A DNA stretch of 64,000 bases from Limnohabitans sp. DM1 (GTDB taxonomy: Bacteria > Pseudomonadota > Gammaproteobacteria > Burkholderiales > Burkholderiaceae_C), in assembly GCF_001269385.1 (NCBI RefSeq), contig NZ_CXOO01000026.1:124001-188000 (forward strand). Direction: 5' to 3'. How positions within the stretch are numbered: position 1 is the stretch's first letter; the number at the start of each line of letters is the position of its first letter. Positions 16,813 to 25,411 of this stretch are shown in pieces. Both the position numbers and the translations under genes were made by a program. The notes beneath the pieces are model-generated. The model worked only from the letters and a program-made list of their open reading frames with translations. It was not told the origin of the DNA and did no database searches.

Positions 16813-17531
16813 TCATGAAACGGCCAACTCTGAAATGTGTTGAATCTTGATCAGCAGATCCGGCAAACGCGCTTGGCTCGCGCCATCGGGTGGCAAGTGC
16901 CCCGGCAAGGCACCAACAAAATGACGATCCGTCAAAAGATGTTGAAACTGCGCAGCCAAAAACGCACGCAAAGGTGCAAGGCTTTCCTGGCATTCATTCA
17001 GCAAGGAAGCGCGACCATCAATCACGCTGATGATGTCGCCCATATCGTGGCTGAACAAATAATCTCCGCTGCCTCAACCATAAAACGCCTCCAGCTTGGT
17101 GGCAATGAATTCGGGCGCGCGCAACACTCGAATGGGCACACCACTGGGCAATGTGAGCGTTTGGGAAGTGGCCATGCCCATGCGATACCACCGGTTGGCA
17201 AAGCCCAAAATTTCTTCTTTCGTGGGCATCAGGTCAACCGATACACCATCTACGCACCAACGGCACACGGGTGCATCGGGGCTTTGGTCTTGCACAAAGC
17301 CCATGTCTCGAAACTGATCCTCAAAGCGGTAATAGTCGGCCAAGGCTTCGGCGTTGGTGACGATGTCACATTTTCCGTGCGGCGAATGGGCGGCATGGCC
17401 AAATCGGTGATGAGCAAACCTGCGGCGGCACCGCCCACAAACACCAATTGACTGCACAGTTCGGGGCCCAAACTGCGGGCGACATGCTCCAGCATGGCCA
17501 CGTTCGGGTCATTGGGGTTGAACACCTGCAT
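16813..17531 (-). pseudogene. AbiEii-like nucleotidyltransferase, disrupted by frameshift and stop
   Basis: Reading from ATG 17531, the frame encodes F-V-G-G-A-A-A-G-L-L-I-T-D-L-A-M-P-P-I-R-R-T-E-N, the nucleotidyltransferase GG motif region of AbiEii/AbiGii-like toxins. Near 17370 one base is missing; after restoring it the product continues D-I-V-T-N-A-E-A-L-A-D-Y-Y-R and then ATKLEAFYG. At 17074-17076 an in-frame TGA stands where related proteins have Arg (KLEAF-G-R-G-x-G-D), and the same frame continues G-S-G-D-Y-L-F-S-H-D-M to 16813. With one base added the length is exactly 240 codons. The start overlaps the stop of the upstream regulator (TGATG). Confidence 0.85.
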
Positions 17532-18076
17532 CAACTGGCCCAGCGTTTGTCCAGCTCGGCAATGGCCAAAGCACGCTCGCGCATGCTGCCCCCGCGCACG
17601 GCATCCACCAAAGCCAGCAGCTCGTACAAGGCGGGGTTGTTTTTGGCAGCATCGGGCACCGTGGGGTACAGCGGGTAAAACGCCACACCGCGTGCCGTGC
17701 CATCTTTGTGCGGCCAAACGGGCACGGGCTCGGTACTTTGCACAATCAACTTGTTCAGTGGCGCAGCCGCATGCGCCGTGGGCATGCCCCGGCCCATGGG
17801 GCCATGCGTGGCCGGAAAGCTGTAGCGCACACCATGCTGCACAAACAGACGTAAGGCATGCAACAACAACACGGGCTTGCCTGATTCGTCTTTGCGAGCC
17901 AGCTGCGCGGCCACGGCACGGTCTACGCCCGCGTGAATTTCGGAGGCCGTGAGCTTGAGCTCCTCCGCCAAAGCGGCATAAGTTGGCACGCTGTCTGTCC
18001 CCAAAGACAATCGCAGCAGCACCACCATGTCTTGAAGGCGCAGCACCATTTGGGGGTTGGAAATTGTTCGGCTCAT
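17531..18076 (-). CDS. Winged-helix/MarR-like regulator, partner of decayed nucleotidyltransferase
   Basis: 181 residues. The N-terminal part (residues about 10-70: MVLRLQDMVVLLRL, then TYAALAEELKLTASEIHAGVDRAVAAQL) reads as a winged-helix DNA-binding domain. The rest (HGPMGRGMPTAHAAAPLNK, and VPVWPHKDGTARG) does not match a family I can name. It overlaps the start of the AbiEii-like pseudogene by one base, so the two form a regulator/nucleotidyltransferase pair resembling AbiE-type toxin-antitoxin modules. A 32-bp palindrome upstream suggests autoregulation. The gene looks intact although its partner is broken. Confidence 0.72.
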   Translation of the reverse strand: MSRTISNPQMVLRLQDMVVLLRLSLGTDSVPTYAALAEELKLTASEIHAGVDRAVAAQLARKDESGKPVLLLHALRLFVQHGVRYSFPATHGPMGRGMPTAHAAAPLNKLIVQSTEPVPVWPHKDGTARGVAFYPLYPTVPDAAKNNPALYELLALVDAVRGGSMRERALAIAELDKRWAS

Positions 18077-18091
18077 GGGGCGAGTTGAGTC

Positions 18092-18123
18092 GTTTATTCG
18101 CTATTCGCGAATGCCGAATAAAC
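18092..18123. promoter_or_regulatory. 32-bp palindromic operator upstream of the regulator
   Basis: The ends GTTTATTCG and CGAATAAAC and the core ATTCGCGAAT make 28 of 32 positions symmetrical. It lies 16-47 bases before the start codon at 18076. Another ATTCG half-site is at 18135. It is a likely binding site for the encoded winged-helix protein. Confidence 0.72.
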
Positions 18124-18213
18124 GGCAAAATTGGCATTCGAAACACATCCAGCTTCCATTCAAACTTGGCCAGTCACCCTTTCGATGGTTTCGCGAAAAG
18201 CCAACAACGGCGT

Positions 18214-19221
18214 TCAGTCCAGCTTGATCCCCAAATCCACCGCCAGCTTGATCCAGACGGGCACTTCGGCCTCCCAGTCTTTGCGCGTGTCGGCCAGGTT
18301 TTTGGGTTTGTTGGGGATGGCGAAGGTTTCGCGCAGCTTGGCGGCGCGTTCGGTGTTGGACCAGGCCACGGCTTCATCGGCCATGCGTTTGAGCACCGCT
18401 TCGGGCGTGCCCGCAGGGGCCACCAGGGGCAAGCCGCCTTCCAGCGTGACGAGTTTTTCGGTGTTGCCTTGCTCGGTCAGGGTGGGCACATCGGGCAGTT
18501 TGGGTGATCGGTAGCTGCCCGTCACGCCAATGGCACGCACGCCTCGGGTGGCCACGGTGTTGAAGGCCTGGAAACTGCCTACAGCGATTTGCAACTGGCC
18601 CGATGCCACATCGAGCCACATGGGCGCTTCGCCCCGGTAGTGCACCGACTGGATGCTGGTGCCTTGCTGGCGGTTGGTCTGGTCGGCCACCATGTGCGGG
18701 TAAGAACCCGGCGCATACGTGCCCATAGATGTGGGGTTCTTTTTGGCCCAGGCCACGAACTCGGCCATGTTCTTGGCGGGGATCTTGTCGGGGATGCCCA
18801 CCACCAGCGGGCCGGAGGGGAACACGGTCACGGGCGTGAGGTCTTTGTCCAGGTTGTAGGGCAGCTTGGAATAAAGGATGCGGTTTTGCCAGTAAGTGCC
18901 TGAGGTGCTCATGCCAAAGGTGTAACCATCGGCGGGGGACTTGGCCACCGCGTCGATGCCGATGATGGCCCCCGCGCCGGGCTTGTTTTCGATGATGACG
19001 GGCACGCCCAATCGGGTGCTCAGGTAGTCACCATAGTTGCGCGCATAGGCATCGGTCAGGCCACCGGGCGGAAAGGCCACCACGATCTTGATCGGCTTGG
19101 CTGGCCACGGTGCGGCTTGGGCCTGGACCTGGCCCACGAAAACCATGCCGCTCAGGCAGGCGGCAAGGGTTGTGGAGGCCACCAGAGATTGGCGGCGTGG
19201 CGTTTTGGATGGCTGTGTCAT
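18214..19221 (-). CDS. Bug/TctC-family periplasmic solute-binding protein
   Basis: 335 residues. A signal peptide (SLVASTTLAACLSGMVFVGQVQA) precedes the family start PAKPIKIVVAFPPGGLTDAYAR and then N-K-P-G-A-G-A-I-I-G-I-D, characteristic of tripartite tricarboxylate transporter receptors (Bug proteins), which bind carboxylates such as aspartate, citrate or aromatic acids. ATG 19221 is chosen because GGGGAG lies six bases upstream. No TctA/TctB membrane genes are adjacent, which is common for these expanded orphan receptors. The ligand cannot be predicted. Confidence 0.9.
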   Translation of the reverse strand: MTQPSKTPRRQSLVASTTLAACLSGMVFVGQVQAQAAPWPAKPIKIVVAFPPGGLTDAYARNYGDYLSTRLGVPVIIENKPGAGAIIGIDAVAKSPADGYTFGMSTSGTYWQNRILYSKLPYNLDKDLTPVTVFPSGPLVVGIPDKIPAKNMAEFVAWAKKNPTSMGTYAPGSYPHMVADQTNRQQGTSIQSVHYRGEAPMWLDVASGQLQIAVGSFQAFNTVATRGVRAIGVTGSYRSPKLPDVPTLTEQGNTEKLVTLEGGLPLVAPAGTPEAVLKRMADEAVAWSNTERAAKLRETFAIPNKPKNLADTRKDWEAEVPVWIKLAVDLGIKLD

Positions 19222-19556
19222 GGCTGTCTCCCCAGAATTCAAGTGCGTCTTTACATGTCCAGTCTAGGGCTGCGGCGGTCGGCTTTGAATTGGGGTTTGA
19301 ACCCATGACGCGCAAGAGACAACGGCCACACCAGGGCGACATAAAAAGCACCCGACTCGCTTTGTGCGACAATGCACCTCGCTGAGGCCTCCAGTTGCCC
19401 CAGCATCAGCACTTCTGCTGGGGCCTGACCCAGGCAACGCTCAAAACAAGCGCCTGCGGTTTCCATGCCCACCTTAAGACTTGTCGACCCACACTGGTCA
19501 CTGCCAACAGCAGTTGATTGAGTCGATGCCTGCGCCGGACATGGCGCTCTGTAAAA
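19222..19556. other. Intergenic region with strong hairpin between tctC-like gene and rhlE
   Basis: No credible ORF. From about 19388 the plus strand holds a long interrupted stem: GTTGCC/GGCAAC enclosing GCCCCAGCA/TGCTGGGGC with a loop ACATC-like. This could be an rhlE 5' leader or a small RNA; no family was recognised. Confidence 0.5.
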
Positions 19557-21380
19557 ATGAACTTTGAAGAATTGAATCTGGCCCCGGCCATCATGCAAGC
19601 TGTGCGCGAGCTCGGCTACGAAACCCCCACGCCCATCCAGGCCCAAGCCATTCCCGCCGTCCTGGCCGGACAAGACTTGTTGGCTGGCGCGCAAACCGGC
19701 ACCGGCAAAACCGCCGCCTTCACGCTGCCCATGCTGCACAAGCTGAGCCTGACAGAGCCGGGCAAAAACCGCTTTGGCGGCAAAGCCATCCGTGCCTTGG
19801 TGCTCACGCCTACCCGCGAATTGGCCGCCCAGGTCGAAGAGTCGGTGCGCGACTACGGCAAATACCTCCAGCTCGACTCCACTGTGATCTTCGGTGGTGT
19901 GGGCATGAACCCGCAAATCAGCAAGATCAAAAAAGGCGTAGACATTCTGGTGGCCACACCGGGCCGTCTGCTGGACCTGCAGGGTCAGGGTTTCCTGGAC
20001 CTGTCCACCGTTGAGATGCTGGTGCTCGACGAAGCCGACCGCATGTTGGACATGGGCTTCATCCACGACGTGAAAAAGGTGCTGGCCCTGGTGCCCAAAG
20101 AAAAGCAGAGCCTGCTGTTCTCGGCCACCTTCAGCGACGAAATCCGCGAGTTGGCGGGCAACCTGCTCAAGAATCCTCAGAGCATTCAGGTCACGCCCAG
20201 CAACACCACGGTGCAGCGCATCACGCAGGTGATCCACCCCGTGGGCCGCAGCAAGAAAAAAGACGTGTTGCTGCACATCATCCAGAAGCACGACTGGAGC
20301 CAGGTGCTGGTGTTCACCCGCACCAAGTTTGGTGCCAACAATGTGGCCGACTTCCTGACCAAAAATGGCGTGAAAGCCATGGCACTGCACGGCAACAAGA
20401 GCCAGACCGCCCGCACACAAGCGCTGGCCGGTTTCAAGAGCGGCGAGATCCGCGCTTTGGTGGCCACCGACATCGCGGCGCGCGGCATCGACATCGAAGA
20501 CTTGCCACACGTCGTGAACTTTGAGATCCCGAACGTGTCGGAAGACTATGTGCACCGCATTGGCCGTACAGGCCGCGCGGGCGCGAGCGGCGAGGCCGTG
20601 AGCCTGGTCTGCTTGGACGAAGAAGGCTTCATGATGGACATCGAGCGCTTCACCAAGCAAGAGATTCCAGTTCAGTTGCTCGAAGGCTTTGGCCCTGAGC
20701 CAGGCGAAGTGGCCGAGCCCATCGCCATGGGTCGCCAGACTTTGTGGGGCGGCGCAGGCAAGCCGCCAAGCCGTGATGTGATGGCCGCAGCCGCCAAGGC
20801 CGCACGCCAGGACATGATGCAACGCATCCGCGACAACAAGGCTTCTGGCGGTGGTCAGGGACCGCGCCAGCCTCGCGCCGAAGGTCAGGGCCAGCCCCGC
20901 CCTTCGCGCAATGGTCCAGCGCCATCGCGCCGCAACAACCCCCAAGGCGAAGCCCGCTTTGAAGGCCAGGGCGAAGGTCGCCGTGAGGGCGCCGGCTTCC
21001 AGGGTGGTCGGGGCGATGCTCGCGGCGATGCACGCTTTGACAACCGTGGCGAAGGCCGCAACGGCCCACGCAACAACGGCCCACGCCCTGAAGGGCGTGG
21101 CCCCAATGCCAACCGGGGTGGTAGCCAAGGCGGTCAAGACCGCCGCCGCCAGGACAGCGATGAATTGCCACGCCACATTGACCCGCTGAAAACCACCCAG
21201 TTTGCCCGCCTGGACTTGCCCAACCGCAAGCCCGTTCGCACCAGCGGCCAGCCTGATCCCACACGCACCAGCATCGACAGCCTGGCCAGCGGCAACCGCC
21301 GTCATGGCGGTGGCAATGGTGGTGGTGGCCGTGGCTTTGGCGGCGGTGGCGGCGGCGGTGGCCGAGGCTTCGGTCGCTGA
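19557..21380 (+). CDS. rhlE: DEAD-box ATP-dependent RNA helicase RhlE
   Basis: 607 residues. All DEAD-box motifs are visible: Q motif (F-E-E-L-N-L...TPIQAQAIP), I AQTGTGKT, Ia PTRELA, Ib TPGR, II DEAD, III SAT, V RGID and [12 protein letters not shown]. RhlE unwinds RNA in ribosome assembly and mRNA turnover. From about residue 400 the protein has a long R/G/Q/P-rich tail and finishes with glycine-rich repeats ([19 protein letters not shown]), a low-complexity RNA-binding tail longer than in E. coli RhlE. ATG 19557 fits the family N-terminus; an upstream in-frame ATG adds 13 residues. A terminator follows at 21402. Confidence 0.94.
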   Translation: MNFEELNLAPAIMQAVRELGYETPTPIQAQAIPAVLAGQDLLAGAQTGTGKTAAFTLPMLHKLSLTEPGKNRFGGKAIRALVLTPTRELAAQVEESVRDYGKYLQLDSTVIFGGVGMNPQISKIKKGVDILVATPGRLLDLQGQGFLDLSTVEMLVLDEADRMLDMGFIHDVKKVLALVPKEKQSLLFSATFSDEIRELAGNLLKNPQSIQVTPSNTTVQRITQVIHPVGRSKKKDVLLHIIQKHDWSQVLVFTRTKFGANNVADFLTKNGVKAMALHGNKSQTARTQALAGFKSGEIRALVATDIAARGIDIEDLPHVVNFEIPNVSEDYVHRIGRTGRAGASGEAVSLVCLDEEGFMMDIERFTKQEIPVQLLEGFGPEPGEVAEPIAMGRQTLWGGAGKPPSRDVMAAAAKAARQDMMQRIRDNKASGGGQGPRQPRAEGQGQPRPSRNGPAPSRRNNPQGEARFEGQGEGRREGAGFQGGRGDARGDARFDNRGEGRNGPRNNGPRPEGRGPNANRGGSQGGQDRRRQDSDELPRHIDPLKTTQFARLDLPNRKPVRTSGQPDPTRTSIDSLASGNRRHGGGNGGGGRGFGGGGGGGGRGFGR

Positions 21381-21401
21381 TCCACGCGAATCCCCCCAAA
21401 T

Positions 21402-21427
21402 GAGCCCGCTGATGCGGGCTTTTTTTG
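21402..21427 (+). terminator. Rho-independent terminator after rhlE
   Basis: AGCCCGC-TGAT-GCGGGCT is followed by a run of seven T. It lies 22 bases after the rhlE stop. Confidence 0.92.
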
Positions 21428-21559
21428 TGCAAACGGCTGCGGTTTGTGCTGCTGAAAATAGCTGCACTGAGGGGCGCTCGGTGAAGCAGCACACTGCCAA
21501 CATCCTGCAGAGTTGGCCCAGCTTTGGCATGACTTTGGGCATGGCTGCTGCGCCTCATG

Positions 21560-21595
21560 TATGATCCGCCCGCCACTGCGACACCAACGCAGTGG
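21560..21595 (+). promoter_or_regulatory. Probable thi operon promoter and 5' hairpin
   Basis: TATGAT at 21560-21565 is a good -10 box; TTGGGC at 21535-21540 is a weak -35 box at 19-base spacing. A transcript starting near 21572 would begin with a perfect 8-bp hairpin (CCACTGCG / CGCAGTGG, 21573-21595) directly before the riboswitch. Confidence 0.55.
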
Positions 21596-21600
21596 CATTC

Positions 21601-21686
21601 GCTAGGGGTGTTGAGGACCGTGAAGTCTTCGACTGAGAAAGTCCCTTTGAACCTGATTGAGGTAATCCTCGCGCAGGGAAGCTAGT
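21601..21686 (+). ncRNA. TPP (THI-box) riboswitch
   Basis: The conserved THI elements occur in order: AGGGGTG near the 5' end, CTGAGAAAGTCCC, TTGAACCTGATTGAGGTAAT and GCGCAGGGAAGCTAG. The outer stem is formed by CTAG at both ends. It lies about 75 bases before thiM, so TPP should repress thiM and the following genes. The region after it contains TGCCCCC/GGGTGC-like pairing, and the thiM ribosome site AAAGGA sits between ACGTT and AACGT, consistent with control of translation. Confidence 0.97.
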
Positions 21687-21762
21687 CCAAAGAACGGTGC
21701 CCCCTTCCGGGTGCGTCACGTTCGCAGCCAGCCGACCTGCCATAACGTTAAAGGAAAACGTC

Positions 21763-22605
21763 ATGGCATTTTTTTCGCCCGACATCACCGCCCACGACCT
21801 GTGGATCGACATTGAGGCTGTTCGCACACAGTCGCCTCTGGTGCACAGCATCACCAACCTGGTGGTCATGAACCTGAACGCCAATGTGTTGCTGGCCGCA
21901 GGGGCATCGCCCGTCATGGCCCACGCCCACGAAGAAGTCAAAGCCATGGTCGGCATTGCGCAGTCGCTGGTGCTGAACATCGGCACGCTCGACCCGTATG
22001 GGGTGGACAGCATGAAAATCGCCCTGGCCGCGGCGCACCAGCGCGGCATCCCGACCGTGCTGGACCCTGTGGGTGCAGGCGCCACGCCTTACCGCAACCA
22101 GACCCTGAATGAATTGCTGAATGTGGCCAGCCCCAGCGTGATCCGGGGCAATGGCTCTGAAATCATGAGCACCGCCAACGCGGCCATTCAGACACGCGGC
22201 GTGGACAGCAGCGCCAGCGCCAACGATGCCTTGGGCGCAGCCCGGGCATTGACCGCCCGCACCCTGGGCACCGTGTGCGTGAGCGGCGAAACCGACCACA
22301 TCTTGGACGCCCACCAGCGCTGGGCGCGCCTGTCCAACGGCCATGTCTGGATGACCAAAATCACTGGCGTGGGCTGCTCGGCTACCGCACTGATCGGCGC
22401 TTTTTGTGCCGTGCAAGCCGACGCCTGGCGTGCCACCACGGCGGCCATGGCGCTCATGAGCATCGCAGGCGAAGTGGCGGCAGAAAAAGCCCAGGCCTGC
22501 GGCCAGGGTGTGGGCAGCATGGCCGCCATGCTGCTGGACGAATTGCAGTTGCTGGATGATGCCACTTTCAAGGCCAGGCTGAAGCTGCAAACCGCTTCGC
22601 TCTGA
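21763..22605 (+). CDS. thiM: Hydroxyethylthiazole kinase
   Basis: 280 residues. Phosphorylates 4-methyl-5-hydroxyethylthiazole for thiamin salvage. Motifs: [18 protein letters not shown] near the N-terminus, the substrate region [12 protein letters not shown], and the anion-hole/catalytic stretch [14 protein letters not shown] near residue 205, in which Cys replaces the general-base-neighbouring residue as in many ThiM proteins. ATG 21763 is preceded by AAAGGA. It is the first gene after the TPP riboswitch. Confidence 0.95.
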   Translation: MAFFSPDITAHDLWIDIEAVRTQSPLVHSITNLVVMNLNANVLLAAGASPVMAHAHEEVKAMVGIAQSLVLNIGTLDPYGVDSMKIALAAAHQRGIPTVLDPVGAGATPYRNQTLNELLNVASPSVIRGNGSEIMSTANAAIQTRGVDSSASANDALGAARALTARTLGTVCVSGETDHILDAHQRWARLSNGHVWMTKITGVGCSATALIGAFCAVQADAWRATTAAMALMSIAGEVAAEKAQACGQGVGSMAAMLLDELQLLDDATFKARLKLQTASL

Positions 22606-22621
22606 ACGAACGGTTGCCATC

Positions 22622-23275
22622 ATGAAACACTGGAAGAGCGAAAGTCTTCGCCTCTATCTGGTCACCGACAACGCCCTGTCCAAAGGCCGTACCCTGACCG
22701 ATGTGGTCACGGCGGCCGTGGCAGGTGGTGTGACCTGTGTACAGCTGCGCGAAAAAAACCTGTCTTCGCGGGATTTTCTGGCCCAGGCCTTGGCCATCCA
22801 GTCCGTGCTGGCCAACACCCAGGTGCCCTTGGTCATCAACGACCGCATCGACATCGCGCTGGCTTGCGGGGCCGACGGTGTGCACCTGGGCCAAAGTGAT
22901 TTACCGGTGGCGCAAGCCAGGCGACTTTTGCCTGCGCATGTGTTCATCGGCTGGTCGGTCGAAACACTGGCCGATGTGGCGCGTGCCCACAGCTTGCCGG
23001 TGGACTATCTGGGCGTGAGCCCCGTATTTGCAACCCCCACCAAAACCGACACCCAAACCCCCTGGGGGCTGGACGGTTTGCGTCTGGCCAGACAAGCCAC
23101 CGCCTTGCCGCTGGTGGCCATTGGCGGCATCCACATGGGCAATGCCCACGAGGTGTTGCAAGCCGGTGCCGATGGACTGGCCGTGGTCAGCGCCATTTGC
23201 TCAGCCGACGACCCGCGCCACGCCGCCGCCCAGTTGCAGGCCTTGAGCCAAGCCCATTTTCAGGAGGTCCATTGA
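22622..23275 (+). CDS. thiE: Thiamine-phosphate synthase
   Basis: 217 residues; joins HMP-pyrophosphate with thiazole phosphate to make thiamin phosphate. TIM-barrel motifs: VTCVQLREKNLSSRDF, VINDRIDIALACGADGVHLGQSD, the phosphate/Mg segment SPVFATPTKTDTQTPWG (residues about 138-155) and LPLVAIGGIH. It lies 16 bases after thiM and two bases before thiD. Confidence 0.96.
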   Translation: MKHWKSESLRLYLVTDNALSKGRTLTDVVTAAVAGGVTCVQLREKNLSSRDFLAQALAIQSVLANTQVPLVINDRIDIALACGADGVHLGQSDLPVAQARRLLPAHVFIGWSVETLADVARAHSLPVDYLGVSPVFATPTKTDTQTPWGLDGLRLARQATALPLVAIGGIHMGNAHEVLQAGADGLAVVSAICSADDPRHAAAQLQALSQAHFQEVH

Positions 23276-23277
23276 CC

Positions 23278-24120
23278 ATGCGCACCCCGACCTTGACCCA
23301 CGAATACCCGCGCGTGTTGTCCATTGCCGGATCGGACAGCGGCGGCGGCGCAGGCATCCAGGCCGATCTGAAAACCTTTGCCGCTTTAGGCTGCTACGGC
23401 ATGACCGCCATCACGGCCTTGACGGCTCAAAACACCCAGGGGGTTCGGTCCATTCAGGGCACAACGCCGGCCATGCTGCTCGATCAGATTGACGCTGTGG
23501 TCGAAGACATTGGCGTGCATGCCGTCAAGATCGGCATGCTGCACTCGGCAGACATCGTGCAAGCCGTGACGCAGGCCATCGACAAGCACCAACTGAGCCG
23601 CATCGTGCTCGATCCGGTCATGGTGGCCACGAGTGGTGCCGTGCTCATCAGCGATGACGCTGTGGCCGAGCTGGTCAACCAGCTGTTTGGCAAGGCCGCC
23701 CTCATCACGCCCAACCTGGACGAAGCCGCCTTGCTGGTCGGCCACCCGCTGCTCAACGAAGCCGACATCGAAGCGGCCGCCCGGCAACTGCTGGACCAAG
23801 GCGCGCCAGCTGTCTTGCTCAAAGGCGGGCACCTGGCGGGGGATGTGGTCAGCGACTTGTTCATGACCCGCCATGGCCAATCCTTCTGGTTGCGCGCTCC
23901 GCGCATTGCCAGCCCCAACACCCACGGCACGGGCTGCACCTTGTCATCGGCCATTGCAGCCCACCTGGCCTTGGGCGACTCGCTGCCAGACGCCGTGCGT
24001 GCCGGACACGCCTTTGTGCGTATCGCCCTGGCAGCAGGTGCCAGCGTCCGCACTGGCGCAGGCAGCGGCCCGCTGAACCACGGCGCAGCCCCGCGCCCCA
24101 TGCAACTGTTACCCCTCTGA
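23278..24120 (+). CDS. thiD: Bifunctional HMP kinase/HMP-phosphate kinase
   Basis: 280 residues; ribokinase-fold enzyme giving HMP-pyrophosphate. Motifs: SIAGSDSGGGAGIQADLKTF at the N-terminus, VMVATSGAVLI, TPNLDEA and the C-terminal anion hole NTHGTGCTLSSAIAA. ATG 23278 lies two bases after the thiE stop, so the genes are coupled. An in-frame start at 23197 would overlap thiE by 79 bases and is rejected. Confidence 0.96.
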   Translation: MRTPTLTHEYPRVLSIAGSDSGGGAGIQADLKTFAALGCYGMTAITALTAQNTQGVRSIQGTTPAMLLDQIDAVVEDIGVHAVKIGMLHSADIVQAVTQAIDKHQLSRIVLDPVMVATSGAVLISDDAVAELVNQLFGKAALITPNLDEAALLVGHPLLNEADIEAAARQLLDQGAPAVLLKGGHLAGDVVSDLFMTRHGQSFWLRAPRIASPNTHGTGCTLSSAIAAHLALGDSLPDAVRAGHAFVRIALAAGASVRTGAGSGPLNHGAAPRPMQLLPL

Positions 24121-24133
24121 ATGGAGACACCCC

Positions 24134-25411
24134 ATGTCCAAGCACTCTCTTTCCAAAGACTCACTGGCGCCGGTTGCGGCCGTCGAACGCGTGTTCACAG
24201 GCGTCTCGCACGCCTCGCTCTGGTTCAGCCTGGGCGTGGGCCTGCTGGTCATGCAAGTGGGCGCTTATCTGGTGCCTGCCATGGGTACGCAAGACGCCAT
24301 GCTGGCCATCGTGATGGGCTCCTTGCTGGGCTCGGGCTGGCTTGCCTGGGTTGCCAAAATCGCTTGCGACAGTGGCCTGTCGAGCGCGGGCCTGATCCAC
24401 CGGGTTTATGGCCCGTCGTTTGCCCGACTGCCGGTGTTGCTCAACATCGTGCAGCTCATCGGCTGGACCACGTTCGAGCTGGTGATCATGCGTGATGGCA
24501 CCCACGCCATCACCCAAAAAGCCTTTGGCATGGATCTCTCGCCCCTGTGGACCACGGTGCTGTGGGGCGGCGTGCTGACCTTGCTGATGACGGGCTCCAT
24601 GCTCACCCTCGTGCGCCGCTTTGTCAGCCGCGTGGGCCTGCCGCTGGTGATCTTGTCCCTGCTGTGGCTGAGCTGGCATTTTGTGGGCCTTGCACAGCAA
24701 CAGGGCTGGGCTGCCTTCATGGCCCGCCCGGGCAATGGCTCGATGGGCATGCTGTCCGCCATGGATCTGGTGATGGCCATGCCCGTGTCCTGGCTACCCC
24801 TGGTGGCGGACTATGCGCGGCATGGGCGCACCGGAGCCAGCACTTTGCGTGGCACCTGGCTCGGCTATGCCTTGGCCAATGTCTGGTGCTACGCCCTCGG
24901 TGTGCTGGTGGCCAGCGTGTCTGAGCCAGGCACCGATCTGGTCACGGCCTTGCTGCTGGCGCAAGGTGGATTGCTGGCCCTGGGTTTGATCTTGCTGGAC
25001 GAATTCGACAACGCCTATGGTGATGTGTATTCGGGCGCGATGTCGTCGCGCAGCTTGCATGCCAGCTGGTCTTTGCGCCGCTGGGGGGTCACCATCGCGG
25101 TCTTGTGTACCGCATTGGCCCTGGTCTTGCCCATGCACAGTCTGGAGCCTTTCTTGCTGATGCTCAGCTCGATTTTTGTGCCGCTTTATGGCGTCATCCT
25201 GGGCAGACTGGGCACGACATCTGCCCCAACCGGCACGACGGCCAAAGGCATGAATGTACCGGCCGCTGCCATCTGGTTTGTGGGCATTGCGGTGTTTCAC
25301 GCATCCGCCCACTGGACCCCTCAATGGGGCTCGGCCATTCCGAGCCTGATCGTCACCTTCGCATTGGCCTTGGCCACGCGTTCTTCCAACCCAGAAGCTT
25401 CCCCCCAATGA
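24134..25411 (+). CDS. cytX: Putative hydroxymethylpyrimidine transporter CytX
   Basis: 425 residues with about 12 hydrophobic segments. It belongs to the nucleobase:cation symporter-1 (cytosine permease) family; members beside thiamin genes are annotated CytX and are thought to import HMP across the inner membrane. Features include the N-terminal SLWFSLGVGLLVMQVGAYLV and, near the middle, VMAMPVSWLPLVADYARHGR, a family pattern. Its stop overlaps the ATG of the TonB receptor (ATGA). Position in the riboswitch operon supports the transport role. Confidence 0.88.
   Translation: MSKHSLSKDSLAPVAAVERVFTGVSHASLWFSLGVGLLVMQVGAYLVPAMGTQDAMLAIVMGSLLGSGWLAWVAKIACDSGLSSAGLIHRVYGPSFARLPVLLNIVQLIGWTTFELVIMRDGTHAITQKAFGMDLSPLWTTVLWGGVLTLLMTGSMLTLVRRFVSRVGLPLVILSLLWLSWHFVGLAQQQGWAAFMARPGNGSMGMLSAMDLVMAMPVSWLPLVADYARHGRTGASTLRGTWLGYALANVWCYALGVLVASVSEPGTDLVTALLLAQGGLLALGLILLDEFDNAYGDVYSGAMSSRSLHASWSLRRWGVTIAVLCTALALVLPMHSLEPFLLMLSSIFVPLYGVILGRLGTTSAPTGTTAKGMNVPAAAIWFVGIAVFHASAHWTPQWGSAIPSLIVTFALALATRSSNPEASPQ

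Noticed and set aside
16813-17058. Two separate small genes (16813-17058 and 17074-17457)
   Set aside because: They are in the same frame, joined by one TGA where homologues have Arg, so they are parts of one broken gene.
19378-19545. 6S RNA (ssrS)
   Set aside because: A stem-rich intergenic stretch of suitable size, but I could not find the conserved 6S bubble motifs. A covariance search would decide.
19251-21542. 763-codon minus-strand ORF
   Set aside because: It is the antisense shadow of rhlE, caused by high GC third positions.
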